Origin: Aquimarina megaterium XH134
GTDB taxonomy: Bacteria; Bacteroidota; Bacteroidia; Flavobacteriales; Flavobacteriaceae
DNA length: 64,000 bases
Assembly: GCF_000520975.1 (NCBI RefSeq)
Contig: NZ_JACB01000001.1
Span: forward strand, 372,001 to 436,000
Reading direction: 5' to 3'
This document shows positions 43,022 to 54,581 of this stretch, piece by piece. Position 1 is the first letter of the stretch. The number at the start of each line of letters is the position of its first letter. The notes under the pieces were generated by a model. It saw nothing but the letters and a program-made list of their open reading frames with translations, did no database searches and had not been told where the DNA came from. A program made the position numbers and the translations under genes.

Positions 43022-44467
43022 ATGGAGAAGATTATTGACGAAAGTATACAGGGACAGTCGCTTGCTCTTGATCAGAACAAAGAAAATAAACGTAAGCTTT
43101 TTATAGAAAGTTACGGTTGCCAGATGAATTTTAGTGATAGTGAAATTGTTGCTTCCATTCTGGCCAAAGAAGGTTTTAACACTACACAACATCTTGAAGA
43201 TGCTGATTTGGTATTGGTAAACACTTGTTCTATTAGAGAAAAAGCCGAACAAACAGTTAGAAAAAGACTAGAAAAGTATAATGCAGTAAAAAGAATCAAT
43301 CCAGGAATGAAAGTTGGAGTTCTGGGATGTATGGCAGAACGCCTAAAAAGTAAATTTCTTGAAGAAGAAAAAATAGTCGATCTTGTCGTTGGACCAGATG
43401 CATATAAAGATCTCCCTAACTTGATCGAAGAAGTAGATGCAGGGCGTAATGCGGTTAATGTTGTCCTTTCTAAAGAAGAAACTTATGGCGATATTGCACC
43501 TGTTCGTTTACAAAGCAATGGCGTATCTGCTTTTGTATCTATTACCCGGGGTTGTGATAACATGTGTACGTTTTGCGTAGTACCATTTACCAGAGGTAGA
43601 GAACGTAGTCGCGACCCCCAAAGCATCTTAAAAGAAATCGATGACCTGGTAGCTCAAAATTTTAAAGAAATTACTTTATTAGGGCAAAATGTAGATAGTT
43701 ATTTATGGTATGGTGGTGGCCTGAAAAAAGATTTTCAAAAAGCCAGTGATTTTCAAAAAGCTACAGCAATAGATTTTGCCAAACTATTGGATATGGCAGC
43801 CCAAAGACATCCAAAATTACGTATTCGTTTTTCTACATCTAATCCCCAGGATATGACATTAGATGTGATAGAAATTATGGCAAAACATAAAAATATCTGT
43901 AAGCATATTCACCTCCCTATACAAAGTGGTAGTGATCGTATTCTTGCAGCAATGAATCGCTTACATACGCGACAAGAGTATATGGATTTGATTGATAATA
44001 TTAAACAAATAATCCCAGATTGCGCAATTACTCAGGATATGATTATTGGTTTCCCTACAGAAACAGAAGAAGATCATCAAGATACATTGTCTCTATTAGA
44101 ATATATAAAATATGAGCACGGATATATGTATGCTTATTCTGAAAGACCAGGAACACTTGCCGAGCGTAAATTAGAAGATGATGTTCCTGAAGATGTAAAA
44201 AAGCGAAGACTCGCAGAAGTTATTGCTTTACAACGAACACACTGTGCCTATAGACATCAAAGTTATATTGGACAAACTTTTGAAGTATTAATTGAAAAAG
44301 AATCTAAAAAATCTGATCAACATTGGAGCGGGAGAACTACAAAAAATATTGTAGCCATATTCCCAAAAGGAGAATATCAAATTGGAGATTTTGTAATGGT
44401 TCGTATCGATGAGTGTACCAGTGCGACTTTACTTGGTGAAGCAATTGGATATTCTGACAATAATTAA
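43022..44467 (+). CDS. miaB: tRNA-2-methylthio-N6-isopentenyladenosine synthase MiaB
   Basis: A 481-residue radical-SAM methylthiotransferase. The N-terminal domain begins SYGCQMNFSDSE and has further Cys ligands (NTCSIREKA, GVLGCMAER). The radical-SAM triad is in RGCDNMCTFCVVPFTRGRERSRDP, and a TRAM domain ends the protein. It adds a methylthio group to i6A37 in tRNAs reading UNN codons. It opens a rightward gene series that runs to groEL. Confidence 0.96.
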   Translation: MEKIIDESIQGQSLALDQNKENKRKLFIESYGCQMNFSDSEIVASILAKEGFNTTQHLEDADLVLVNTCSIREKAEQTVRKRLEKYNAVKRINPGMKVGVLGCMAERLKSKFLEEEKIVDLVVGPDAYKDLPNLIEEVDAGRNAVNVVLSKEETYGDIAPVRLQSNGVSAFVSITRGCDNMCTFCVVPFTRGRERSRDPQSILKEIDDLVAQNFKEITLLGQNVDSYLWYGGGLKKDFQKASDFQKATAIDFAKLLDMAAQRHPKLRIRFSTSNPQDMTLDVIEIMAKHKNICKHIHLPIQSGSDRILAAMNRLHTRQEYMDLIDNIKQIIPDCAITQDMIIGFPTETEEDHQDTLSLLEYIKYEHGYMYAYSERPGTLAERKLEDDVPEDVKKRRLAEVIALQRTHCAYRHQSYIGQTFEVLIEKESKKSDQHWSGRTTKNIVAIFPKGEYQIGDFVMVRIDECTSATLLGEAIGYSDNN

Positions 44468-44513
44468 CGATAACTTTATAGCACGCATTTAAAACAAAAA
44501 ACAAACTCCATAA

Positions 44514-45776
44514 ATGGAATCAATTCAAGCCATAAAACAACGATTCGGAATCATAGGAAACGATCCTAAGTTAAACCGTGCTGTGGAAAAAGCGATCCAG
44601 GTAGCTCCTACCGATATTTCGGTTTTAGTGACCGGAGAAAGTGGTGTAGGTAAAGAAAGTATTCCTAAAATTATACACTCTCTGTCTCATCGTAAACACG
44701 GCAAGTACATTGCCGTAAACTGTGGAGCAATACCCGAAGGCACAATAGATAGTGAGCTTTTTGGTCACGAAAAAGGAGCCTTTACAGGAGCGACACAAAC
44801 CCGAAATGGTTATTTTGAAGTAGCCGATGGCGGAACGATATTCCTAGATGAAGTAGGAGAATTACCACTTACTACACAAGTACGTTTGTTAAGAGTATTA
44901 GAGAATGGTGAATTTATTAAAGTAGGATCGTCAAAAGTTCAAAAAACAGATGTTCGTATTGTAGCAGCTACCAATGTTAATATGTTTGATGCAATTAAGA
45001 AAGGTAAATTTAGAGAAGATCTTTACTACCGTCTTAGTACAGTAGAAATTCTTTTACCTCCACTTAGAGATCGCAAAGAAGATATTCATTTACTATTCAG
45101 AAAATTCGCTTCCGACTTTGCTACCAAATATAAGATGCCTACAATTCGGCTAAGTGAGGATGCAGTTATCTTATTAGAAAAATACCACTGGAGTGGTAAT
45201 ATCAGACAATTACGCAACATTGCAGAGCAAATTTCAGTCCTTGAACAAAACAGAACGATAACAGGAGCCACCTTACATGGATATCTACCAAATATCGGAA
45301 GTAATTTACCCGCGGTGATTTCTGCAGATAAAAAAGAAAGTGATTTCAGTAATGAAAGAGAAATATTGTACAAAGTGCTTTTTGATATGAAAAGTGATCT
45401 TAATGATCTCAAAAAACTAACCATGGAGCTAATGCAAAGTGGTAACACACAACAAGTACAAAAAGATAATGAAAGGTTAATTCAAAAAATTTATCAGGAG
45501 AAGGAAGAAGAAACACATTTTGAAGAACCTCAGAGACCAACAACCTCTGAAGTACTCGAAATACCGCCTCAAATTGCAATTCAGCGACAAGAAGATGATA
45601 AATACCATTTTGCCGAAGAAATTGAAGAAGAAGAAACATTATCATTGCATGATAAAGAACTAGAATTGATTAAAAAATCTCTAGAACGCCATAGAGGTAA
45701 ACGTAAAGCAGCAGCAGAAGAATTAGGAATTAGTGAACGCACCTTATACAGAAAAATAAAACAATACGATTTATAA
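44514..45776 (+). CDS. Sigma-54-dependent transcription activator without sensor domain
   Basis: A 420-residue protein. The AAA+ domain starts at about residue 14: GESGVGKESIPKII (Walker A), GAFTGA with the sigma-54-contacting loop, GGTIFLDEVGELPL (Walker B), and RLRDRKEDI. Residues about 260-370 are a variable, acidic linker. A Fis-type HTH ends the protein (GKRKAAAEELGISERTLYRKIKQYDL). There is no receiver, PAS or GAF domain before the AAA+ module, so activity must be set by the level or an external partner. It lies between miaB and lptE in an order conserved in Flavobacteriaceae. Confidence 0.92.
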   Translation: MESIQAIKQRFGIIGNDPKLNRAVEKAIQVAPTDISVLVTGESGVGKESIPKIIHSLSHRKHGKYIAVNCGAIPEGTIDSELFGHEKGAFTGATQTRNGYFEVADGGTIFLDEVGELPLTTQVRLLRVLENGEFIKVGSSKVQKTDVRIVAATNVNMFDAIKKGKFREDLYYRLSTVEILLPPLRDRKEDIHLLFRKFASDFATKYKMPTIRLSEDAVILLEKYHWSGNIRQLRNIAEQISVLEQNRTITGATLHGYLPNIGSNLPAVISADKKESDFSNEREILYKVLFDMKSDLNDLKKLTMELMQSGNTQQVQKDNERLIQKIYQEKEEETHFEEPQRPTTSEVLEIPPQIAIQRQEDDKYHFAEEIEEEETLSLHDKELELIKKSLERHRGKRKAAAEELGISERTLYRKIKQYDL

Positions 45777-45781
45777 CATTG

Positions 45782-46288
45782 ATGAGAAAATTAATATATA
45801 TAGCAGCGATACTAATTGTAATGGTCTTGCTTCAAGGATGCGGAGCATACTCCTTTACAGGAACAAATATTTCTCCCGATACAAAAACATTTCAGGTTAA
45901 TTTTTTCCAAAACCAATCCCCAAGAATTTTTCCTGGAGCCGATCAAACTTTTACAAATCAGCTACAAGATTTAATCCTTAATCAAACTAATCTTAGTTTA
46001 TCTACTTCTGGAGGAGATATCATCTACGAAGGAGAAATCGTACAAGATTATGTTTCACCAAATACAGCAACATCAAACATAACAGCTGCTCAAAACCGAT
46101 TAACGATTGCGATAAACATGAGGTTTTATGATACAAAAGATCCAGCTCAAGACCTAGAACAACGTTTTTCTTTTTTCTTTGATTATCCCGCGTCTTCATC
46201 AGAAAATACGATAAGAGATCAGGCCTTGGATGTAATTTTTGAAAGAATCACACAAGATATGTTTAATGCCACACTGGCCAGATGGTAA
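45782..46288 (+). CDS. lptE: LPS assembly lipoprotein LptE
   Basis: A 168-residue lipoprotein. The signal ends LLQGCGAYSFTG, so Cys follows the lipobox. The remainder, with SPDTKTFQVNFFQNQSPRIFPGADQTFTNQLQDLILNQTNLSL, matches Bacteroidota LptE, which plugs the LptD barrel to insert LPS at the outer membrane. The ATG at 45782 is preferred over the TTG one codon before. It starts 5 bp after the sigma-54 activator stop, in one operon. Confidence 0.88.
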   Translation: MRKLIYIAAILIVMVLLQGCGAYSFTGTNISPDTKTFQVNFFQNQSPRIFPGADQTFTNQLQDLILNQTNLSLSTSGGDIIYEGEIVQDYVSPNTATSNITAAQNRLTIAINMRFYDTKDPAQDLEQRFSFFFDYPASSSENTIRDQALDVIFERITQDMFNATLARW

Positions 46289-46343
46289 AAACAATAGTAA
46301 ACTCTATCAAAGAGTTGAATAATATATATATAATTAGTACTAG

Positions 46344-47300
46344 TTGAATATTAAAGAGTTTTCATATTTGCTTCAAAATCCTGCCCAACTTAATAAGGAG
46401 CAGGCAAAATCCCTTGAAAAAATCACAAGGACATTTCCTTATTTTCAGTCGGCAAGAGCATTGGCATTAAAATCCTTAAAAGATCAGGAAAGTTTTAGGT
46501 ACAACCAGGAATTAAAGACCACCGCAGCATACACTACAGATCGCAGTGTATTATTTGATTTTATCACCTCTGATCTTTTTAAAGAAAATAACATTACCGA
46601 AGAAGTAAAAAAGAAACATAAGTCCGATATAACAGTTATCGATCCAGAAGAGATTAAAATGCTTCCGAGAATAGCTATGGATGATGCTGTAAGAATGAAA
46701 ATGAAAGAAGCAGAAAATGTTCTGGATCCCAAATTATTTTCTAAAAGAAAAGAAAACAGCACTCTTAAACAGATCGAAATTGCTAAGTCTGCAACTCCTG
46801 ATATAACAGAACAAGATCAAACAAAAAATATTCAAGATAAAAACAAAACTCCAGAAGAAACTTTACAAATTGATAAACCTCTGGATTTTAATAAAAAAGA
46901 AACACATTCTTTTGCAGAATGGTTAAAACTAACCTCTTTACACCCAATAGATAGAGATTCTGATCAGGAAACCAAAGCTCCGATTCCTGAAATTGAAGAA
47001 CAAAAGCCTGTTAAATCATTAGATCAAAAACATAAATTCGATTTGATAGATGAGTTTATCGCTAACAATCCTAAGATACAACCTGCTGCCAAGAATACTC
47101 CTGCGCGTAATCTGGCTAAGGAAAATCTAGTTCCTTCAGACGAATTAATGACAGAAACTTTGGCCAGAGTATATTTGGTTCAGAAAAACTATAAAAAAGC
47201 AATTCAGGCTTATAACATATTAATTTTGAAAAATCCCGAAAAAAGTGGTTTCTTTGCAGACCAAATTCGAGCGATAAAAAAATTACAAGAAAATAAATAA
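46344..47300 (+). CDS. Conserved Bacteroidota protein with C-terminal TPR-like helices
   Basis: A 318-residue protein. No ATG fits, so TTG at 46344 is the likely start (NIKEFSYLLQNPAQL follows directly). The N-terminal 75 residues are conserved-looking (FPYFQSARALALKSLKD, TDRSVLFDFIT). The middle is charged and disordered. The end is a TPR-like pair (LARVYLVQKNYKKAIQAYNILILKNPEKS). Function unknown. It lies between lptE and secG in the conserved order. Confidence 0.75.
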   Translation: MNIKEFSYLLQNPAQLNKEQAKSLEKITRTFPYFQSARALALKSLKDQESFRYNQELKTTAAYTTDRSVLFDFITSDLFKENNITEEVKKKHKSDITVIDPEEIKMLPRIAMDDAVRMKMKEAENVLDPKLFSKRKENSTLKQIEIAKSATPDITEQDQTKNIQDKNKTPEETLQIDKPLDFNKKETHSFAEWLKLTSLHPIDRDSDQETKAPIPEIEEQKPVKSLDQKHKFDLIDEFIANNPKIQPAAKNTPARNLAKENLVPSDELMTETLARVYLVQKNYKKAIQAYNILILKNPEKSGFFADQIRAIKKLQENK

Positions 47301-47307
47301 CAATATA

Positions 47308-47637
47308 ATGACAACGTTTTCAATATTCTTAATCCTAATCGTTATCGTATCTTTTTTACTGGTAGTAGTAATTATGGTACAGAACCCTAAAGGAGGTGGA
47401 TTATCTTCTTCTTTTGGTGGTGGCGGAACACAACAACTAGGTGGTGTAAAAAAGACTACAGATTTCTTAGACAAGAGTACCTGGACATTAGCGACACTAT
47501 TACTGGTATTAATCCTACTATCTAATATAGATTTAATGGGCGGAAGCTCTATTCCCGAATCAAAAGTTAATACCGAGGATGTTCAGATAGAAACTCCTGT
47601 TACTCCTCCGGCAACAGAAAATGATGACAAAGAATAA
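47308..47637 (+). CDS. secG: Preprotein translocase subunit SecG
   Basis: A 109-residue protein with two transmembrane helices, a SIFLILIVIVSFLLVVVIMVQ first helix and TLATLLLVLILLS second, joined by GGGLSSSFGGGGTQQLGGVKKTTDFLDK, the typical SecG loop. It assists SecYE in protein export. The C-terminal tail is acidic. It starts 7 bp after the TPR-like gene stop. A strong terminator follows, separating it from groES. Confidence 0.92.
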   Translation: MTTFSIFLILIVIVSFLLVVVIMVQNPKGGGLSSSFGGGGTQQLGGVKKTTDFLDKSTWTLATLLLVLILLSNIDLMGGSSIPESKVNTEDVQIETPVTPPATENDDKE

Positions 47638-47660
47638 CATCTATTAAAAAAAACAACAAC

Positions 47661-47694
47661 AAAAATGTCGACTTGTCATATAGTCGACATTTTT
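47661..47694 (+). terminator. Terminator after secG
   Basis: Arms AAAAATGTCGACT (47661-47673) and AGTCGACATTTTT (47682-47694) are exact complements around an 8-nt loop, with a T-run at the end. It isolates the lptE-secG transcript from groESL. Confidence 0.9.
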
Positions 47695-47721
47695 TGTTTC
47701 AATTTGTCAGTATCGTCCCAC

Positions 47722-47736
47722 TGGCATAATTTCTGA
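47722..47736 (+). promoter_or_regulatory. Candidate sigma-54 promoter of groESL
   Basis: TGGCATAATTTCTGA keeps the -24 TGGCA of the sigma-54 consensus (TGGCAC-N5-TTGC) and the G of the -12 element at the correct distance; the final C is missing. It lies 58 bp before groES. A sigma-54 activator gene lies 2 kb upstream. An ordinary promoter cannot be excluded. Confidence 0.4.
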
Positions 47737-47793
47737 AATAAGAAGCATCGAAGATTTCATTTTAATTTTAACAAAAAAAAACAACAAATCATA

Positions 47794-48069
47794 ATGGGAG
47801 TAAACATCAAACCTCTTTCAGACCGTGTGGTTGTAGAGCCACTTCCTGCAGAGACGCAAACAGCATCAGGATTATTTATTCCTGACTCAGCCCAGGAAAA
47901 ACAACAAAAAGGTAAAGTAGCTGCTGTAGGTGGCGGTAAAAAAGATCACGATATGACTGTTAAAGTTGGTGATACCGTACTTTATGGTAAATACGCTGGT
48001 ACCGAATTAAAATTAGATGGAAAGGATTATTTAATCATGCGTGAGGATGATATCCTTGCTATCGTATAA
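47794..48069 (+). CDS. groES: Co-chaperonin GroES
   Basis: A 91-residue protein with the family sequence throughout (KPLSDRVVVEPLPAE at the N-terminus, then the mobile loop TASGLFIPDSAQEKQQKGKV). It forms the seven-membered lid of GroEL. It is first of groES-groEL, 120 bp before groEL, which probably share one transcript. Confidence 0.97.
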   Translation: MGVNIKPLSDRVVVEPLPAETQTASGLFIPDSAQEKQQKGKVAAVGGGKKDHDMTVKVGDTVLYGKYAGTELKLDGKDYLIMREDDILAIV

Positions 48070-48171
48070 GAAGTATCAATTTAAAAATCACAAAAAACAA
48101 ATCCACTGCTTTATTCAATATATTCTATGAAAATATTCTGGAAGTTTTGAATGTTGAGATTTGGATTTTAA

Positions 48172-49827
<1,656 letters not shown>

Positions 49828-49886
49828 TCGCCTGGCGACAGCAAAAACATTTAGCAAGTTTGCGAATATAAATTTGTTAAGAATAC

Positions 49887-49920
49887 AAAACCCCATTCTG
49901 AAAATTCAGGATGGGGTTTT
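49887..49920 (+). terminator. Terminator after groEL (bidirectional)
   Basis: AAAACCCCATTCTGAA (49887-49902) pairs with TTCAGGATGGGGTTTT (49905-49920); a U-G wobble lies in the middle. T-runs lie on both sides, so it also serves the convergent regulator gene at 49958. Confidence 0.85.
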
Positions 49921-49957
49921 CTTTTATCGAAAAGACAGTCTTTAAACTTATCTAACA

Positions 49958-51439
49958 CTAAGAATATTGTTTCATGATACCTTCTACCAACTCTGCTGTC
50001 TTTTTATGTTTTTCCTTAGCTAATAGTTGCTTGGGAGGAGCCATCCTAGCTTCACAATCTACCAACGAACACGATTCGCAAGTGACCCCCACTTTTTCTT
50101 TTAATATTTTTGCATCATTAACAAAATTGATTTTTTTCTCTAGAGTAGAAGATTTCAAAAACCCAATCCCTATACTACGATAATAGTCTTTTTTAAAAGG
50201 GTCCTTTGTCGCCGAAGTAAATACCAAATATTGCTGATCTGTATCTACATAATCAGAGATTTGAATATTAAATGCATACTCCAAATCTTTAGTAGCCGTA
50301 TGCTGCAAAATCTTAATAGCCATCCATCGTCTACAATAATGCTCGTTTACCTCATTAGCATGAGGTTGCTGCTGGTGCGTGATATGTAACTCTTTAACCA
50401 AATTAAATTTCTCTGCCCCTAATTTATGAGTAAACCGAAGAAAGAATACATTCTGCATACCAAAATCTTTTGGTAGTACATTAGTAAGACGTTGGTAAAA
50501 AGATTCTGGAGAAGCATTATACAATTTCATAATTTTATGAAAAGCTTTCTCAGAGAATCGTTTCATTAAAAATAATTCTTTAAGGTGCTCTTTCAAATGA
50601 GCTCTGGGAATAATTAAAGCACCAGCAAAGTACGACGCGTAAAAATTGTGTAATACTTCTTCAAAATTATCATACTTTATCCATGAAAAGGTATAAGGTC
50701 TTTCGGTAATTTCCAGGTATTGATATCCCAATTCCTTGGCATAAATAAACGTTTTTTGAGCCTCATCTACTCGATCTGACAACAATAGTGTTTTTGTAGA
50801 GGGCACAAATACCGATCTCAGGTTATCCAATTCTTCCTGTTTTGGAATCCCGGCAACATTAATTGTATATCCATATTCTTCCTTAAGAATATCTTCTAAA
50901 TCAGCCGAAGTAATTTTTCCACTTAAGTCCAACTGATATGAGTTAGCACATCGCAAAGCCTTATCCTCTAGATCTTTAAAAAAGTTGTTATGCGCTTCTT
51001 GATAAGATCGTAAAGAAGCCAGATAAAAACCTTCACGACTCATGTTATAATGCTGTGCAATTTCAATAATCGTACTTATAAACGCATTTACTTTTGATGG
51101 TGCATTAGCTATAATATCAATTAAATCGCTTTGCTGTATACCAAACAATTCTAACGGAATCTCATCTAGTATTCCAGATTGTAAAATTTCACCAATTGGG
51201 GCCAGGTTTTTATCTAATTTTAGAGAAACCAAATTATCATAAGGAACATCAAATGTCTCTGCAAGTTTGATAATTTTATCTGTCTTAGGGTATTTTTTTC
51301 CTTTTTCTATTTCATTTAAATACGATTTAGAAAGCCCGCATAACTTTGACAATCCGAAAAGAGACAAATCCTTCTCTGTTCGTATCTGCTTGATTTTCAG
51401 ACCGAAAATCAACCTAATATATTCTTCTGCTATCGCCAT
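49958..51439 (-). CDS. RamB/ScfR-type transcription regulator (XRE HTH + IrrE-like + DUF2083)
   Basis: A 493-residue protein from the ATG at 51439 (MAIAEEYIRLIFG); a longer form from GTG at 51472 or the ATG at 51457 is possible. An XRE-type HTH at about 18-60 (LSLFGLSKLCGLSKSYLNEIEKGKKYP), an IrrE-like middle part and a C-terminal Cys-containing region (VGVTCESCSLVDCEARMAPP) match the short-chain fatty-acyl regulator family, including RamB, which controls acetate/glyoxylate genes in corynebacteria. It is divergent from aceB-aceA, so regulation of the glyoxylate bypass is likely. Confidence 0.82.
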   Translation of the reverse strand: MAIAEEYIRLIFGLKIKQIRTEKDLSLFGLSKLCGLSKSYLNEIEKGKKYPKTDKIIKLAETFDVPYDNLVSLKLDKNLAPIGEILQSGILDEIPLELFGIQQSDLIDIIANAPSKVNAFISTIIEIAQHYNMSREGFYLASLRSYQEAHNNFFKDLEDKALRCANSYQLDLSGKITSADLEDILKEEYGYTINVAGIPKQEELDNLRSVFVPSTKTLLLSDRVDEAQKTFIYAKELGYQYLEITERPYTFSWIKYDNFEEVLHNFYASYFAGALIIPRAHLKEHLKELFLMKRFSEKAFHKIMKLYNASPESFYQRLTNVLPKDFGMQNVFFLRFTHKLGAEKFNLVKELHITHQQQPHANEVNEHYCRRWMAIKILQHTATKDLEYAFNIQISDYVDTDQQYLVFTSATKDPFKKDYYRSIGIGFLKSSTLEKKINFVNDAKILKEKVGVTCESCSLVDCEARMAPPKQLLAKEKHKKTAELVEGIMKQYS

Positions 51440-51495
51440 AAGTTCAAAAGTAACCATTTTTGCGTAATTCACGAAAAAACAAAAAGTTCACATTT

Positions 51496-51509
51496 AGCGA
51501 ACGTTCGCT
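51496..51509. promoter_or_regulatory. Perfect 14-bp palindrome between the regulator and aceB (candidate operator)
   Basis: AGCGAACGTTCGCT lies 52 bp before the aceB ATG and 57 bp from the regulator ATG. It is GC-richer than the region. It is a plausible binding site for the divergent regulator, not proven. Confidence 0.55.
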
Positions 51510-51560
51510 TGTTTTGTAAAAAACTTTTTTATAATATTGTTCACTCAAACGATATTAGTT

Positions 51561-53159
51561 ATGGAAACACAGACAAACCTTAATCAGAAAATTAGCTTCA
51601 CCAAAGAAGTTAAAAACTACCATCCAGAAATATTGACCGATGGAGCCCTGATTTTTTTAGAGGCCTTACAAAATCGTTTTAACGAAAGACGATTAGTCCT
51701 TTTAAAAAATCGCCAAAGCCAGCAACAACTATTTGATCTGGGAACCCACCCTTCTTTCCCAGAAAACACCAAAGAGATTCGCAATAGCGAATGGGCAGCT
51801 GCACCAATTCCTATGGATCTACAAGATCGAAGAGTCGAAATCACAGGGCCTGTCGACAGAAAAATGGTAATTAACGCTCTAAACTCTGGAGCCAAAACAT
51901 TTATGGCCGACTTCGAGGACAGCAATGCTCCGCTTTGGGAAAACTGTCTTCAAGGGCAAAAAAACCTAAAAGATGCGGTTAACAAAACTATTTCGTTTTA
52001 TAACCCTAAAAAAGATAAAACCTACAGGCTTAACGAAAAAACAGCCACATTAATCGTACGACCCAGAGGCTTACATCTTAATGAAAAACATCTTTTATCA
52101 AAAGGTGAAGAAGTATCTGCTTCTCTATTTGATTTTGCTTTGTACCTGTTTCATAACAATGAACAGCTTAAAGAAAACGGTACCGGGCCTTATTACTACA
52201 TCCCTAAACTAGAGCATTTTACTGAAGCCATATGGTGGAACGATGTAATTGATTTTTCTGAAAACTACTTAGGCATCAAACACGGAACAGTAAAGGTGAC
52301 AGTTTTGGTAGAAACTATTACAGCAAGTTTTCAACTCGATGAAATTATCTATGCATTAAAAGATCACATCGTTGGACTGAATTGCGGAAGATGGGATTAT
52401 ATTTTTAGCTACATCAAAAAACTAAGAAATCACCCAGGTTTTGTAGTTCCTGATCGTGCCCAAGTAACAATGACCAGTCCTTTTATGGATGCATATAGCA
52501 AGCTGGTAATTCAAAGATGTCACAAAAGAAATATCCTGGCAATTGGTGGTATGGCTGCACAAATCCCAATTAAAGATGACGAAGACAGAAATGCAATTGC
52601 ATATGCCAAAGTACAAGCAGATAAAGAGCGAGAAGTAAAAAACGGTCATGACGGTACATGGGTAGCACATCCAGGATTGGTAGCACTGGCAATGCGCATA
52701 TTTGATACTCATATGCCAAATCCAAATCAAATGGATGTAAAACGTGATGATATAAACATTACCGAAAATGATCTTTTAGCCATCCCAAAAGGTACGATTA
52801 CCGAAAAAGGAATCCGACAAAACATTAATGTAGGAATTCATTATATCGCCACCTGGTTGGGAGGGAATGGAGCAGTAGCATTATATCATCTTATGGAAGA
52901 TGCCGCTACTGCAGAAATTAGCAGAACTCAAATATGGCAATGGCTACAACATGAAGTAGTTTTAGAAGATGGCAGAACACTTAATAACTCATTATTCACT
53001 ACTCTTTTCAAAGATGAACTTGAGGTAATTAAAAAGCAGGTAGGAAACGTACTCTTCGAAACCGAAAATTATCAAAATGCCATCCAGATATTCGAAAAAC
53101 TGGTAACCTCAGATGAGTTTGAAGAATTTCTTACCACCAGAGCATATCAATACATATAA
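51561..53159 (+). CDS. aceB: Malate synthase A
   Basis: A 532-residue protein from the ATG at 51561; the upstream TTG is not needed. It carries the malate synthase signature LKDHIVGLNCGRWDYIFSYIKKLRNHP and MTSPFMDAYSKLVIQRCHKRNILAIGGMAAQIP. It condenses glyoxylate with acetyl-CoA to malate, the second step of the glyoxylate bypass. It is co-directional with aceA, 32 bp ahead. Growth on acetate or fatty acids needs both. Confidence 0.96.
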   Translation: METQTNLNQKISFTKEVKNYHPEILTDGALIFLEALQNRFNERRLVLLKNRQSQQQLFDLGTHPSFPENTKEIRNSEWAAAPIPMDLQDRRVEITGPVDRKMVINALNSGAKTFMADFEDSNAPLWENCLQGQKNLKDAVNKTISFYNPKKDKTYRLNEKTATLIVRPRGLHLNEKHLLSKGEEVSASLFDFALYLFHNNEQLKENGTGPYYYIPKLEHFTEAIWWNDVIDFSENYLGIKHGTVKVTVLVETITASFQLDEIIYALKDHIVGLNCGRWDYIFSYIKKLRNHPGFVVPDRAQVTMTSPFMDAYSKLVIQRCHKRNILAIGGMAAQIPIKDDEDRNAIAYAKVQADKEREVKNGHDGTWVAHPGLVALAMRIFDTHMPNPNQMDVKRDDINITENDLLAIPKGTITEKGIRQNINVGIHYIATWLGGNGAVALYHLMEDAATAEISRTQIWQWLQHEVVLEDGRTLNNSLFTTLFKDELEVIKKQVGNVLFETENYQNAIQIFEKLVTSDEFEEFLTTRAYQYI

Positions 53160-53191
53160 AGTAAATCAATATATAGTAAAATCAATAAGTC

Positions 53192-54469
53192 ATGAACACA
53201 GAACAAAGAATAGAAGAATTGATTATCGATTGGACCACAAATCCAAGATGGAAAAATGTAGAACGCCCTTATACTGCCCAAGAAGTAGTAAAGTTACAAG
53301 GTTCATACAAAATCGAGCATAGTGTAGCTAAACAAGGTTCTGAAAAACTATGGATGAAACTAAAAACTCAGAATTTTGTAGCGGGATTAGGAGCACTAAC
53401 AGGCAACCAGGCTGTACAGGAAGTAGAAGCAGGATTAGAAGCAATATACTTAAGTGGGTGGCAAGTGGCCGCCGATGCAAATCTTGCCGGACAAATGTAT
53501 CCAGATCAATCTCTATATCCTGTAAATAGTGTTCCGCAAGTTGTAAAGAGAATTAATAATGCATTACTGCGAGCAGATCAAATACAAGTAGTAAATGGCG
53601 AGGAAAACAAAAAGGATTATTTGGTTCCTATCGTTGCAGATGCCGAAGCCGGTTTTGGAGGAAACCTAAATGCTTTTGAATTGATGAAGTCTATGATAGA
53701 ATCGGGTGCCAGCGGAGTTCATTTTGAAGATCAATTAAGTTCTGCAAAAAAATGCGGCCATCTTGGCGGAAAAGTATTAGTTCCCACCCAGGAAGCTATT
53801 AATAAATTAGTTGCCGCTCGTCTTGCCGCAGATGTAATGGGAGTACCTGCAGTTATTATTGCACGTACCGATGCTGATGCTGCTAATTTATTGACCAGTG
53901 ATGTAGATGAACGCGATAGAAAGTTTGTTACAGGAGAACGCACAGATGAAGGTTTCTTTTATGTTAAGAACGGGATAGAACAAGGCATTGACAGAGGGTT
54001 ATCATATGCTCCTTATGCCGATCTTATTTGGATGGAAACCAGTAATCCCGACTTAGAACAGGCTCGTGAATTTGCCGAAGCTATCCATGCCAAATATCCA
54101 GATCAAATGCTGGCATACAATTGCTCTCCTTCTTTTAACTGGGCTGCAAAGCTTTCTGTTTCAGAAATGGAAACATTTAGAGAAGAGTTGGCTGCTATGG
54201 GGTACAAATTTCAATTCATTACTCTTGCAGGATTTCATGCATTAAACACAAGTATGTTTGAATTATCTAAAGCATATAAAGAAAGAGGAATGGCTGGCTA
54301 TTCTGAATTACAAGAAAGAGAATTTGCGCTACAAAAAGACGGATTTCGTGCAGTAAAACATCAGGGATTTGTAGGCACCACATACTTTGACGCTGTACAA
54401 AATACAGTAACTGCAGGTAAAGCTTCGACTGTAGCTATGGAAGGTAGCACAGAAGTCGAGCAGTTCTAA
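53192..54469 (+). CDS. aceA: Isocitrate lyase
   Basis: A 425-residue protein. The catalytic loop [10 protein letters not shown] (Cys active-site residue) and [20 protein letters not shown] are visible; ends are normal. It cleaves isocitrate into glyoxylate and succinate, the first step of the glyoxylate bypass. It follows aceB by 32 bp and ends in a terminator. Confidence 0.97.
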   Translation: MNTEQRIEELIIDWTTNPRWKNVERPYTAQEVVKLQGSYKIEHSVAKQGSEKLWMKLKTQNFVAGLGALTGNQAVQEVEAGLEAIYLSGWQVAADANLAGQMYPDQSLYPVNSVPQVVKRINNALLRADQIQVVNGEENKKDYLVPIVADAEAGFGGNLNAFELMKSMIESGASGVHFEDQLSSAKKCGHLGGKVLVPTQEAINKLVAARLAADVMGVPAVIIARTDADAANLLTSDVDERDRKFVTGERTDEGFFYVKNGIEQGIDRGLSYAPYADLIWMETSNPDLEQAREFAEAIHAKYPDQMLAYNCSPSFNWAAKLSVSEMETFREELAAMGYKFQFITLAGFHALNTSMFELSKAYKERGMAGYSELQEREFALQKDGFRAVKHQGFVGTTYFDAVQNTVTAGKASTVAMEGSTEVEQF

Positions 54470-54514
54470 ACATAAAGCATGATTTTTTTCCGATTTTTAC
54501 AATTATTGTGCTTT

Positions 54515-54546
54515 AAAACGGCACTCATTAAGGTGAGTGTCGTTTT
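54515..54546 (+). terminator. Terminator after aceA
   Basis: AAAACGGCACTCA (54515-54527) pairs with TGAGTGTCGTTTT (54534-54546; one G-U wobble), followed by a T-run, in the gap before the convergent dipeptidase gene. Confidence 0.85.
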
Positions 54547-54581
54547 TTTTAATCATTACTCGCCTCTAAAAACAACAAACG

